Positions 26,332-34,824 of a stretch of DNA of 64,000 bases are shown here, piece after piece (position 1 is the stretch's first letter; each line of letters opens with the position of its first letter). The DNA is from Candidatus Gordonibacter avicola (lineage in GTDB: Bacteria; Actinomycetota; Coriobacteriia; Coriobacteriales; Eggerthellaceae), in the NCBI GenBank assembly GCA_019113915.1, contig DXGM01000009.1, positions 23,417 to 87,416 on the forward strand. The letters are read 5' to 3'. Under the pieces are notes generated by a model. It was not told the DNA's origin. It did not search any database and saw only the letters and a program-made list of their open reading frames with translations. The position numbers were made by a program, and so were the translations under genes.

Positions 26332-26691
26332 TTACGCGCAGGGCGGCACCCACAGGTACTGTTGCGGCTTGGCGTCCAGGTCGGCCACCAGTTCATCTAC
26401 CGGGCCGAACTTCATGCATTTGGCCTGGCAGTGGAACACGCAGGAGGGAAGTTTACCCTTTTCCTGGCGATCCGCGCAGAGGTCGCAAATCTTCGTGAAG
26501 GCGGGGATGAAGTCGTAAACGTAGTTGTCCGTCTCAACACCCTCGGCATCCTTCACCGGCCACGGGCCGTTTTGCATCACGCGCACGCCCCACTGCTCAA
26601 GCGGCAGTTCGTGCTCGGCCTGGCAGGCCACTTCGCACGAGTAGCATCCCGTGCAGTATTGATAATCAACAAGTATTCCGTTGCGGGCCAT
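26332..26691 (-). CDS. 4Fe-4S electron-transfer subunit of module 2
   Basis: The 119-aa ferredoxin is paralogous to those at 19395 and 39692. CTGCYSCEVAC is the first cluster site; CDLC plus CVFHCQAKC is the second. The N-terminus MARNGILVDYQYC is the family start. Its ATG shares the A of the stop of the catalytic gene (TAATG), so translation is coupled and a 1:1 complex is likely. It should supply electrons to the Mo enzyme in the cytosol. Confidence 0.9.
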   Translation of the reverse strand: MARNGILVDYQYCTGCYSCEVACQAEHELPLEQWGVRVMQNGPWPVKDAEGVETDNYVYDFIPAFTKICDLCADRQEKGKLPSCVFHCQAKCMKFGPVDELVADLDAKPQQYLWVPPCA

Positions 26692-29069
26692 TACAGTTCC
26701 TCCTCCTTGCAGCGGTAGACCTTGCACAGCGTGCACTTCAAGTCGGCGCCGAAGCCGGTGGTGCCGGGCTTGTTGGCCAGAAGCTGGTTGATGTTGGACT
26801 GGCGGAAGCCGTACAGGTTCGGCTCAGCGCCGTCCTGCTCGGGGAACCACCAGCCGTGCTGGGCGGCAATTTCCTTCTCGTGCACCTCAAACGTCAGGCG
26901 CGCACGCTGGCGGCAACGCCCGCGGTGGTTCTCAATCCACACCCAGTCGCCCTCAGAGATGTTGAGCGCGGCGGCCGTGCGCGGGTGAATCTGCACCCAC
27001 GGGTCGGGCGTGAGCTGGCGCAGGTAGGGAATCTGACGGTGCTCGGAGTGGAAGAACGAGGTAGTGCGGGCGCCCGTAATCATGATGAGCGGGTATTCCT
27101 CGTACAGATCCGGCGTGGTCACCGGGCCGATGCCGGGCTCTTCGATGTAGGGCAGCGGGTCGTAGCCGAACTTCTCGAACAGCGTGGAGTAGAACTCAAT
27201 ACGGCCGGTGGGCGTGTTGAAGCCGGGCTGACCGTCGGGGCGCATAAGACCCTTCTCGTACTTCTTGTACACATACTTCTGATACACCGGGCCGTGCTCC
27301 ATAAGCTCGTGGAACGTGAAGCCGGAGGGCTTGACAATTTCGTCGTACACCTCGTCCTCGGTTGCCCAGGGCCACGTGTGCTGCTTGCCCTCGGGGCGGT
27401 TGATGGCGCGGTTGAACTCGTCGTCGTTGTCGAAGTACTGAGCCAGTTCACGGTTGATTTCGCAGTCGGACTTCGCTTCGCCCTCGGCGGCGCAGGCGCC
27501 CGTGATAGCGGACAGGAAGTAGTAGTGGGCGCGCACGGAGTGCTTCTCGGCCCAGGTCTGCACGGGCATCACGATGTCGGCGCACGACTGGATGGTGGGA
27601 GTCATGAAGATGTCGACGGCAGCAATGAACTCGGGCTTCTTCATGGCCTTGTACCAGCGGTCAACTTCGCAACTCATGCAGGCAATGCCGTTGGACGTCT
27701 GAATCCACACGCCCTTCACCTTGCCGGCTTCCATGTACTCAAGGCACATGTCGGGCATGGCTTGCGTGAGTCCGTAGCGATACATCGGGAATTCTTTCCA
27801 GCCCACGCGCTTCTTCTGCATTTCCTCGTCGATGAGGTCGTAGATGCCCCACGCGCCGGCGGAGGGCTGGTCAACGCCCATGGGGGAGGCGGTGTAGCAC
27901 ATGCCGCCCGGCACATCGAGGTTGCCGGTGATGGTCCACAGTGCCGCGATGGCAGCAGCACACGGCGTGCCCTGGCTCTGCATATCCACGGCGAGGCCCC
28001 ACACCACGTTCGCGGGATGCGAGTTTGCGAACAGGCGCGCGGCGGCGACGATCTTCTCCTTGGGCACCCAGGTCATTTCCTCAACCTGGTCAAGTGACAG
28101 CTCGCGGGCGCGCTCGGCCAGCTGGTCGAAGCCATACGTCCAGCGATCGACGAAGTCGTGGTCGTAGAGGTCCTCGTCGATGATGACCTTAATCATGCCG
28201 AGAGCAAGACCCGTGTCGGTGCCGGGGCGCAGCTGCAGGTGAATGTCGGCGTGCGCGGCCAGCCACGTGACGCGCGGCTCGACGGAGATCAGCTTGCAGC
28301 CCAGCTTCATGGCATCGGTCACCCAGTGACCCATGAAGAAGTCGGGGTTGGAAATGGTGGGGTTGCAGCCCCACACGATGGTGCACTCGGGGCATACCCA
28401 CTCGGGGTCGTCGTAACGCAGCGCCGAGAACTGGGAGAAGTCGGCGATGAGCATGCCGCCGTAGGTCATGATCATGAGCGACAGGCGCGGCAGGTAGCAC
28501 GCCGTGCCGGACAAGAAGCCGTACTCGTTCGGGCTGCCGAACGTGTTCACCATGCGGCCGACCTGCCACTGGTTGTCACGCGCGGTGCCGCGCAGCGCGT
28601 GGATTGAGTCGCCGCCGTAGGTCATGGAAATGCGGCGGAATTCCTTATAGCACGTCTCCAGCGCCTCGTCCCACGTGATGCGCTCCCACTTGCCCTCGCC
28701 GCGCTCGCCAGCGCGCTTCATCGGGTACAGGATGCGGTCGGGGTGGAACTCCACCTGCTTGAAGGCCAAGCAGCGCGGGCAGAGCGCACCGCGGTTGTAG
28801 GGATCGTCCGGGTCGCCTTCGCACTTGATAAACTTGCCGGTTTCCTTGTCGGAATACACCAGCACGCCGCAGCCCTCGTGGCAGCCCGGGGCCGACCACA
28901 CCGACGTGCGGGTCACAATCATGCCGTCTTCTTCGTACTGCCACGGCTTCGGATGCTTCCAGCGCGGGTCAACTTCCTGCTTCTTGCCGGCGCCGAAGTT
29001 GAACTGGTTCTCCTCCTTGGACGTACCAATTTCGTCGCGGTCCTTCTCCGCGACTGCGTTCTCAACCAT
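26691..29069 (-). CDS. molybdopterin-dependent oxidoreductase, dehydroxylase-like (module 2)
   Basis: The 792-aa catalytic subunit has the same layout as the module 1 enzyme plus a ~45-residue charged N-terminal extension. The Fe-S ligands are GCHEGCG and LCPRC; an extra Cys lies in KFIKCEGDP. The likely metal ligand is Cys in SGTACYLPR. MGD-binding blocks include EPRVTWLAAHADIHLQLRPG and TGARTTSFFHSEHRQIP. No Tat signal is seen. ATG 29069 (MVENAVAEK) has a GAGAGGAG site; an ATG further up at 29129 gives unlikely sequence. Catechol dehydroxylases of Eggerthella and Gordonibacter are the closest functional analogy I can name; the substrate is undetermined. Confidence 0.88.
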   Translation of the reverse strand: MVENAVAEKDRDEIGTSKEENQFNFGAGKKQEVDPRWKHPKPWQYEEDGMIVTRTSVWSAPGCHEGCGVLVYSDKETGKFIKCEGDPDDPYNRGALCPRCLAFKQVEFHPDRILYPMKRAGERGEGKWERITWDEALETCYKEFRRISMTYGGDSIHALRGTARDNQWQVGRMVNTFGSPNEYGFLSGTACYLPRLSLMIMTYGGMLIADFSQFSALRYDDPEWVCPECTIVWGCNPTISNPDFFMGHWVTDAMKLGCKLISVEPRVTWLAAHADIHLQLRPGTDTGLALGMIKVIIDEDLYDHDFVDRWTYGFDQLAERARELSLDQVEEMTWVPKEKIVAAARLFANSHPANVVWGLAVDMQSQGTPCAAAIAALWTITGNLDVPGGMCYTASPMGVDQPSAGAWGIYDLIDEEMQKKRVGWKEFPMYRYGLTQAMPDMCLEYMEAGKVKGVWIQTSNGIACMSCEVDRWYKAMKKPEFIAAVDIFMTPTIQSCADIVMPVQTWAEKHSVRAHYYFLSAITGACAAEGEAKSDCEINRELAQYFDNDDEFNRAINRPEGKQHTWPWATEDEVYDEIVKPSGFTFHELMEHGPVYQKYVYKKYEKGLMRPDGQPGFNTPTGRIEFYSTLFEKFGYDPLPYIEEPGIGPVTTPDLYEEYPLIMITGARTTSFFHSEHRQIPYLRQLTPDPWVQIHPRTAAALNISEGDWVWIENHRGRCRQRARLTFEVHEKEIAAQHGWWFPEQDGAEPNLYGFRQSNINQLLANKPGTTGFGADLKCTLCKVYRCKEEEL

Positions 29070-29155
29070 CGCAACTCCTCTCGCTTTCGCAGGCCTGTCG
29101 GGTGTCTGCCCCAATCGGCCCGCCCCCACTCGGGTTGACGCGAGTTAAACACGCA

Positions 29156-29214
29156 AATGGTATGACCCCATCGCGTAAAGAGTATGCAGATTACGAATCA
29201 GTACAATAGTATGA
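29156..29214 (-). promoter_or_regulatory. candidate operator region of module 2 (GTATGA half-sites)
   Basis: AATGGTATGAC lies at 29156-29166, 87 bp before the module 2 start. Further GTATG half-sites begin at 29182 and 29209. Nearly the same 11-mer, ATTGGTATGAC, lies at 42676-42686 before module 3. Binding by one of the membrane LuxR regulators is inferred. Confidence 0.45.
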
Positions 29215-29329
29215 GACGCTGACCAGGAAAGATGTGACCGCAGTATTGGGGGAGTGAAAGAGGGGCAGCGTGCTGGCGCGCGTAGTGTGTCGATTAGTGC
29301 CGGAAACAGACAAGCGGTCAAAAACAACT

Positions 29330-29409
29330 TTCTGTTTTAGAAACATTTTGGCTTGAATTCTTTCTGTTTTAGAAACATACTAGCCCTAAAATCTTCTGTT
29401 TTAGAAACA
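29330..29409 (+). repeat. three exact 16-bp repeats at 32-bp pitch (iteron-like operator)
   Basis: TTCTGTTTTAGAAACA occurs at 29330-29345, 29362-29377 and 29394-29409. The copies are identical and the intervals are exactly 16 bp. Each contains the dyad TGTTT-tag-AAACA. The last copy ends 1-2 bp before the GGAAGAGG ribosome site of the ATPase gene, so a bound protein would block expression. It is too short and regular for a CRISPR array. Confidence 0.85.
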
Positions 29410-29428
29410 GGGAAGAGGTGCGGCACGC

Positions 29429-30811
29429 ATGCTCAAGCGTAAAATGTATGACAAGCTTCTCGCTTGGAAGAGCGCTCCGAAGAAAAAAGTGCTCATACTT
29501 CTGGGCGCTCGCCAAACAGGAAAAACCTTTATCGTTCGTGAATTTGCGCGCGACAACTATCCCAACTTTCTCGAAGTTAACTTTCTTGAGGACGAAGACG
29601 ATGCGGCGTTCCTTGCTGGCGCGGATAGTGCTGACGAACTTGTCTCGCGCCTTTCGCTCATTGCCGGTCGTGCGCTGGAGCCCGGAACGCTGGTGTTTCT
29701 CGATGAGGTGCAGCGGGCGGCTTCAAACATTGTGACGCTCTCGAAGTTCTTGCTCGACGATGGTCGTTTCGATCTGATTTTGTCTGGGTCGCTTCTAGGG
29801 GCGGCGCTTGAAGGGGTGACGTCGTTTCCAGTGGGGTACGCACGAACCGAGCGCATGTATCCTCTCGACTTCGAGGAATTTTGCTGGGCGACAGGAGTTC
29901 CCGTTAGCATTATTGATAAAGTGAAGACCTGCTACCGCGACAAAAAGCCGCTTGAGCATACGTTGCATGAGCGGCTTACGAAACTGTACCGCCAGTACAT
30001 CGCGGTTGGTGGCATGCCGGAGGCTGTGCAGCGCTTCCTTGATGGCAATCGCGATCTGGGGGCCGCGCGCGAGGTGGCAACCGACATAGCAGAGCAGTAT
30101 CGCTTCGACATTACCAAGTATGCCACTGGTCGCAAGCTACAGATTCGCACGATTTTCGACAACATTCCTTCTCAGCTGTCGAAGGAAAACAAGCGCTTCA
30201 TGATGAAGTCGGTGAAGCAGGGGGCCACCTACGAGCGTTTGGATGACGATTTCGCGTGGCTTGTTAGCGCGGGGGTGGCGCTGCCGACGGTCATTGCGAG
30301 TGAGCCAAAATACCCTCTTGCGCGTACGAAGGTGCCTGAGAAATTCAAGCTGTATTCTTCCGATTGTGGCTTGCTGCTTGCGCAGTATCCGCAGGTAGCT
30401 GCCATCGAGGTGGTGTCAGGGGAGGGGGATGCCAACTTCGGCGCGGTTTATGAGAACGTGGTCGCACAGGAAATTAAAGCTGCCGGCTTTCCTTTGTACT
30501 ACTATCACAACAGCCGCAAAGGCGAGATGGACTTCCTCCTTGAAACGGGCGAGGGCACGGTTATCCCTCTTGAGGTGAAGTCGGGCAAGGATTACAAACA
30601 CCACGTTGCGCTCAACAACTTGTTAGAAACGGAAGAATACGGCATCGAATGTGCCTACGTCCTGTCCGAACACAACGTTTCGACCGAAGTGCGCGAGGGT
30701 AAGCCCGTATATTACCTCCCCCTCTACATGACCCTCTGCCTCTCACTAGAACGAGGAAACGATCTCGAAGGCGTGAAACTAGAAGAAGTCTCCTTCGACG
30801 ACTGGACTTAA
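29429..30811 (+). CDS. AAA_14 / DUF4143 ATPase
   Basis: The 460-aa protein belongs to the widespread AAA_14-DUF4143 ATPase family. Walker A is LLGARQTGKTFIVREFA (residues ~25-41), Walker B LVFLDEVQRA, and sensor 1 LILSGSLLGA. A helical lid and winged-helix region follow. The C-terminal DUF4143 domain has NVVAQEIKAAGF and EMDFLLETG...IPLEVKSGKDY, a PD-(D/E)xK nuclease-like core. The family's function is not settled. It is common as a single accessory gene in gut bacteria and often mobile. ATG 29429 follows GGAAGAGG. The upstream repeat array suggests tight autoregulation. Confidence 0.9.
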   Translation: MLKRKMYDKLLAWKSAPKKKVLILLGARQTGKTFIVREFARDNYPNFLEVNFLEDEDDAAFLAGADSADELVSRLSLIAGRALEPGTLVFLDEVQRAASNIVTLSKFLLDDGRFDLILSGSLLGAALEGVTSFPVGYARTERMYPLDFEEFCWATGVPVSIIDKVKTCYRDKKPLEHTLHERLTKLYRQYIAVGGMPEAVQRFLDGNRDLGAAREVATDIAEQYRFDITKYATGRKLQIRTIFDNIPSQLSKENKRFMMKSVKQGATYERLDDDFAWLVSAGVALPTVIASEPKYPLARTKVPEKFKLYSSDCGLLLAQYPQVAAIEVVSGEGDANFGAVYENVVAQEIKAAGFPLYYYHNSRKGEMDFLLETGEGTVIPLEVKSGKDYKHHVALNNLLETEEYGIECAYVLSEHNVSTEVREGKPVYYLPLYMTLCLSLERGNDLEGVKLEEVSFDDWT

Positions 30812-30833
30812 TCGCTTGTGGTGTAAGTAAGGT

Positions 30834-30968
30834 TTACCACTCAAGCTGGTCCTCAGTTAGACAATCCTCAAGTTTTTCTGCTGCTTCCGCTTGCAGCGAC
30901 TCGCCCATGCCGGGGATCCCGTTGAGGAAAAGAGTTTCTTCGATGGCGGTCTGGGTGTCTTCATCCAC
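30834..30968 (-). pseudogene. C-terminal remnant of a Phd/YefM-type antitoxin
   Basis: An open frame of 44 codons ends in EETLFLNGIPGMGESL...EDQLEW. The string ETLxLxxIPGMxES followed by an acidic tail ending in EW is typical of the C-terminus (toxin-binding part) of many Phd/YefM antitoxins. The N-terminal DNA-binding half is missing, and the frame begins right at the stop of the LuxR gene. GTG 30968 is the only plausible start and has no ribosome site. No toxin gene lies alongside. Probably a decayed toxin-antitoxin locus; expression of the fragment cannot be excluded. Confidence 0.5.
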
Positions 30969-30984
30969 GGGAACCACTTCTGTC

Positions 30985-32451
30985 TTACGCGTCCTCCACT
31001 GGGAATTCTTCGATGAAGTCCATGAGTTTTTGTTGGGAGTGGATGTCTAGTTTGCGGTAGATGCTGTAGATGTGGCTTTTGACCGTGTGGGGCGAGATGG
31101 TGAGTTTGTTTTGGATGTAGGCGGCGTTGCGGCCTTTGGCCAGGAATTTCAGGATGTCGGTCTCTCGAGGGGAGAGCTGGTAGAGGTCGGCCACGGCGGT
31201 GCAGCGGCGCTCGAACAACTCCTTCTCGCTCAGGTTTGAAGGCACGGCTGACTGCGGCGTGCGCTCTTCCACCGCGCCGCCCTCGGGGGTATGGTGCTCG
31301 GCGGAGGGGAAGAACAGCATCACAACGGCTACCAGCACAAACGCCATGCACAGGCGTACGATCATGAACGCGTCGGAGTGCGCGCCGTAAACCATCGTCA
31401 TAGCGGTGGCGATCGCCCAACCAACAAGGAAGCCCAGCGCGCTGAATACGAGTCGCACGGGGGCCTGGCGAAACACGGGCGTGTCCCAACGCTCGACGCT
31501 TTTCTTCACGATGAACGCGTAGTTCACCGATACAAATGCCGCCCATGAAGCCACCACCAAGCACGAGCATGCCAGTTGAATGCCCTCGGTGGCAAACGGC
31601 ATGGAGAGGCATGCCAGCACGGTGATGCACAATAGCACGCGCTGGATAACGGTGATACTCACCGACTTGTTCAGCACGGCAAGCAGCGTAATAACCCCCG
31701 CGCCGGGAATGACGAACAGAAGGCCCACCAGCACATCTTCGGAACCCGAGTTGAATAAATACACAAACGTGAGACCGAACACGATGCCGAACGCCACCAG
31801 CGACGGCTCAATCTCGCGCGTGAACTCCCACGTGTTCTTGCAGGCTCCCACCGGTGGCGCGTCGGGGTTGCCCTCACCGCGTGCGCTAGCAAAGCGCAAA
31901 AGCCCCACGCTGAGCAGTGCATAAATGATGCAGAACACCGGTTGCAGCGCCTCGGGAACCACTGCGGCAAGCGCAAAGAGCGCGCCTCCGCCCGCAAGAG
32001 ACAGGCTGGTGAAACGCGGGTAGTTCTGCACGCGAATACGGCTGCCCACGTCAAGCCAGCTCACCGTAAGCGAAGCGCCGCTGAAGCCAGCGCACAGGTT
32101 TATGATGCAGAGCACCGGGGCAGGCGGTACCGGCGCACCAAAACTCAGCAGCAGCGCTGTCCCAGGCAAAAGCAGGGCAAGCACAGCACTACCGATGAGC
32201 ACCGGAAGCTTGAACGGGTCAAACCGCGCGTTTTTGCTCACAAGGTGCAAGATAAGATAGCCAAGGGTGATGCCAGCAAACACGAACAGCTGAATGCCGT
32301 CGCGCTCGGCGATGGGAGTGTCCTGAATGAAAACGGCGAACAGCCAGTAAAACGACACGAACATCCAGCCAAAAAAGCACGCGAACCCGCCCATGCCAAG
32401 CAGCTCCATGGCGCCAATCTGACGCTTTGAAACAGCCTTGCTGTCATCCAT
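30985..32451 (-). CDS. membrane-spanning LuxR-family regulator
   Basis: The 488-aa protein has about 12 hydrophobic segments over residues 15-390 and a C-terminal LuxR HTH (LSPRETDILKFLAKGRNAAYIQNKLTISPHTVKSHIYSIYRKL). It is paralogous to the regulator at 20091. ATG 32451 (MDDSKAVSKRQIGAMELLG) has CAGGGGG upstream; the frame is open to 32556 but lacks a better site. It stands between modules 2 and 3, so it may control either. The sensing of an aromatic substrate is inferred from the family's genomic habit. Confidence 0.87.
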   Translation of the reverse strand: MDDSKAVSKRQIGAMELLGMGGFACFFGWMFVSFYWLFAVFIQDTPIAERDGIQLFVFAGITLGYLILHLVSKNARFDPFKLPVLIGSAVLALLLPGTALLLSFGAPVPPAPVLCIINLCAGFSGASLTVSWLDVGSRIRVQNYPRFTSLSLAGGGALFALAAVVPEALQPVFCIIYALLSVGLLRFASARGEGNPDAPPVGACKNTWEFTREIEPSLVAFGIVFGLTFVYLFNSGSEDVLVGLLFVIPGAGVITLLAVLNKSVSITVIQRVLLCITVLACLSMPFATEGIQLACSCLVVASWAAFVSVNYAFIVKKSVERWDTPVFRQAPVRLVFSALGFLVGWAIATAMTMVYGAHSDAFMIVRLCMAFVLVAVVMLFFPSAEHHTPEGGAVEERTPQSAVPSNLSEKELFERRCTAVADLYQLSPRETDILKFLAKGRNAAYIQNKLTISPHTVKSHIYSIYRKLDIHSQQKLMDFIEEFPVEDA

Positions 32452-32710
32452 CGATTCCCCCTGACCATCTGCACAAACGTCGATGGAGAAACTGACCACG
32501 ATCCGCGCCTGAAAAGGCATTACACAAGCGCGAGCCCCAACATCTCCAGCCATCAAGTATACATCAAAGCATTCGACGAAGTAATGATGTGGCGGCTTGG
32601 CTTATGTGAGATTTGCAGGAAGCATTGCGGCGTTATGGAAATAGACGAGCGCGTGTCTATGCATGGCGCCTGTAAGCGGAGGGAGTTGCCTCGGAAGGTG
32701 TTCTCTTCGT
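32452..32710. other. intergenic stretch, no gene seen
   Basis: About 260 bp separate the LuxR regulator from the 145-aa gene. It contains AT-richer sequence near 32545-32600 (AAGTATACATC on the + strand), likely the regulator's promoter. No gene or clear repeat was found. Confidence 0.4.
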
Positions 32711-33148
32711 TCATCTCGATGCCCCCGCTTCTGTCTGCATGAAAGCAGTGAAAACAAGGTCGGCTAGGTCATCGGTTGTATCTGCTAAGCCGGCACGTAT
32801 GCCGTCAAGTTTTACTTCGAACTCTCGCTGCATGGTCATGATGAGTAGCGCTTGCTTCATGTCAACCGAGCGTGCGCCGTCACACGTTGCCGGTCGATCG
32901 GTTTCAAGCACTTGGTGAGGGTTGGTTCTAAGAGCTTTTGCGAGACTCGCTTCCGCAAGTTCATCCATCGTGTGGCTGGGGGCTTCGTCTTCGCTTAATC
33001 CAAATTTAGCTAACACATAGATAAACAGGCTTTCGCGCAGTATCTCGACGTTGAGCGTACCGGCTGCACGTGCGGCAAGAACGCGCTCAACCTGCCTGTT
33101 TGCTTCCTTTTTAGTCGCCAGTAAATGCTCTTTAATGTCGCGACGCAT
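32711..33148 (-). CDS. hypothetical helical protein
   Basis: The 145-aa protein is charged and almost entirely alpha-helical by eye (RRDIKEHLLATKKEANRQVERVLAARAAG). It has no membrane segment, no Cys pairs and no recognised domain. ATG 33148 follows a GGTGAGGGG site and lies 34 bp downstream of the isomerase-like gene, so it is the last gene of the long module 3 run. It might be a small regulator or a partner of the isomerase-like protein; neither is supported by motif. Confidence 0.65.
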   Translation of the reverse strand: MRRDIKEHLLATKKEANRQVERVLAARAAGTLNVEILRESLFIYVLAKFGLSEDEAPSHTMDELAEASLAKALRTNPHQVLETDRPATCDGARSVDMKQALLIMTMQREFEVKLDGIRAGLADTTDDLADLVFTAFMQTEAGASR

Positions 33149-33181
33149 GAACTTCCCCTCACCTTGCTTTTTAGTCTGTGC

Positions 33182-34717
33182 TTATGCGCGGATAGGATTG
33201 AGGCCTAAGCGCTTTGCTAACTCTTCTAAATCATCGGCAATGTCGCCATACACGAGCGGAAGGTGCAACCCGAAGCGCATCTGCTTCTTGAATAAATCGC
33301 GCGTGTCTTTCACCTTAAACACAAAGCCGCCGTTACAGTTGTCGGTATCAAAACCGGTTCCGGCAACAATTTCGCCTTCAACAATAAGCATTTCATCAAG
33401 GGTGGGGGAAATGCGGCATAAGGTGATCTTCTGACCTGCATCAGCGGTGAAGTTGTGCCGCTGAATGGCACCGAATCCCTGGTCGTAGGCGAAGTGGCGC
33501 AGAGCGTACTCATCAGCGGCTGCCTCAAGGCCATGAAGCTTGCGGCAAGGTGTGGAGTGAATAACCGAATAAAGATTGGCCGCTTCCTCCAAAGAAATGC
33601 CAGCCACATCTTCCTCATGCACATTAACTGGCCACTCGATATGATTCTCAGTAACCACAACGGGAAGCGTATTGCCCATATAGGCAGCGCTGTTGGAAAG
33701 CGCCATTTCAGCAATCATGCACACCACGGAGGTGATATCGTACTCGCAGGCAGACGCAAAGCCCTGTTCCAGATTAAGCGAGTGTGCAAGGCAGAAGGTG
33801 AACTGCTGCTCGTTCAAGCGGCGTGTTGAGCAAGCATCGGGGCAGGGTGCTGTGAAGCCCGAGCAGTCGTAGAGATCCATGAGCTTTTGTACGACGGTCC
33901 AGGCTATCAATGATTTCACAACGAAGGGCTTATCGATGATGCAGGGGTCGGCTCCAGCCATGAGTTCATCAGCCATTTTACTGCATGCTTCGAGTTCATC
34001 CGGCGTGATATTGGGGGTGTCGCGACCCGGAGTGGTAACGTTACCTTCCTCGGGAAGAGGGCTCATCATATCCATCAGTTCATGTACATTCACGTGGCGA
34101 AAGTGCGTTCCCAGTTTGCGCGTCACGTCAGAGAGACACACGAATGAATCATTACCACCAGCTTTGGGGGTAGTGGAGTCGAATCGGGGTGCGAGCAGAA
34201 TGTTTGCGGTGCGTATCGCTTTCTCTGCGCGCAGGATAGCGCAGTAGCGCGCAACTTCCGGCCAATCGAATGCTGGTAAGATGTCGGCCCCGCGACGCAG
34301 GGCGGGGGCGGTTGACATTGCGCCGAACGATTTGGTGGGGTTCATAACAACAGGCTTGTTCGTGCGGCAGCAGAACTCCACAAGAATTTGATTTGCGCCA
34401 AAATTGGACATGACTACATAGAGGTCGGTTTTTTGATCGTCTGCCAGCATTTCCTCGAAGTAGGCATCCTTAATATCCCAATCATCAGTGCCGCGTACGA
34501 TGGTGGGTTCAAGTATATGTGCGCCGGTAGAGGCAACATATTTTTCAATGTTGGCCAAAAAGCCCTTGAGCATTTTGCCTTGCACAATGGCGTCAAAGCC
34601 AGGCTTGATGGCGTCGCCGCCTGCCATGCGGCACGGTCCTTCATAGTAGTATTGATGCTCGAAGCCAATGAAGAGGGGTTTTACGTTCAGCTTGATGTCG
34701 GTGACGCTGCGTTTCAT
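33182..34717 (-). CDS. L-fucose/L-arabinose isomerase-like protein
   Basis: The 511-aa soluble protein resembles the L-fucose isomerase superfamily. An N-terminal Rossmann-like half (residues ~1-200) with DDWDIKDAYFEEML and VVMSNFGANQILVEF leads to a C-terminal half with SACEYDITSVVCMIAEMAL, like the metal-binding CExD region, and EGEIVAGTGFDTDNCNGG. These enzymes interconvert aldoses and ketoses with Mn2+. Catalytic residues could not all be confirmed, and no sugar kinase or aldolase is nearby. It is co-directional with module 3, 107 bp downstream of the 87-aa gene. A non-sugar or lyase function is possible. Confidence 0.55.
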   Translation of the reverse strand: MKRSVTDIKLNVKPLFIGFEHQYYYEGPCRMAGGDAIKPGFDAIVQGKMLKGFLANIEKYVASTGAHILEPTIVRGTDDWDIKDAYFEEMLADDQKTDLYVVMSNFGANQILVEFCCRTNKPVVMNPTKSFGAMSTAPALRRGADILPAFDWPEVARYCAILRAEKAIRTANILLAPRFDSTTPKAGGNDSFVCLSDVTRKLGTHFRHVNVHELMDMMSPLPEEGNVTTPGRDTPNITPDELEACSKMADELMAGADPCIIDKPFVVKSLIAWTVVQKLMDLYDCSGFTAPCPDACSTRRLNEQQFTFCLAHSLNLEQGFASACEYDITSVVCMIAEMALSNSAAYMGNTLPVVVTENHIEWPVNVHEEDVAGISLEEAANLYSVIHSTPCRKLHGLEAAADEYALRHFAYDQGFGAIQRHNFTADAGQKITLCRISPTLDEMLIVEGEIVAGTGFDTDNCNGGFVFKVKDTRDLFKKQMRFGLHLPLVYGDIADDLEELAKRLGLNPIRA

Positions 34718-34824
34718 AAGCGTTTCCTCTCGTCTTATGGCCGGCCTTGAGTGGTCGGCATAGCTTTCGCTCTTTAAGCGCAGTGGGGTGCACAGAGGCT
34801 CTCCACTATAGTGTTAGTGCGACC

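Noticed and set aside
29330..29409. Possible CRISPR array
   Set aside because: Repeats are only 16 bp with 16-bp spacers, three units, no cas genes, and the last abuts a ribosome site; an operator array fits better.
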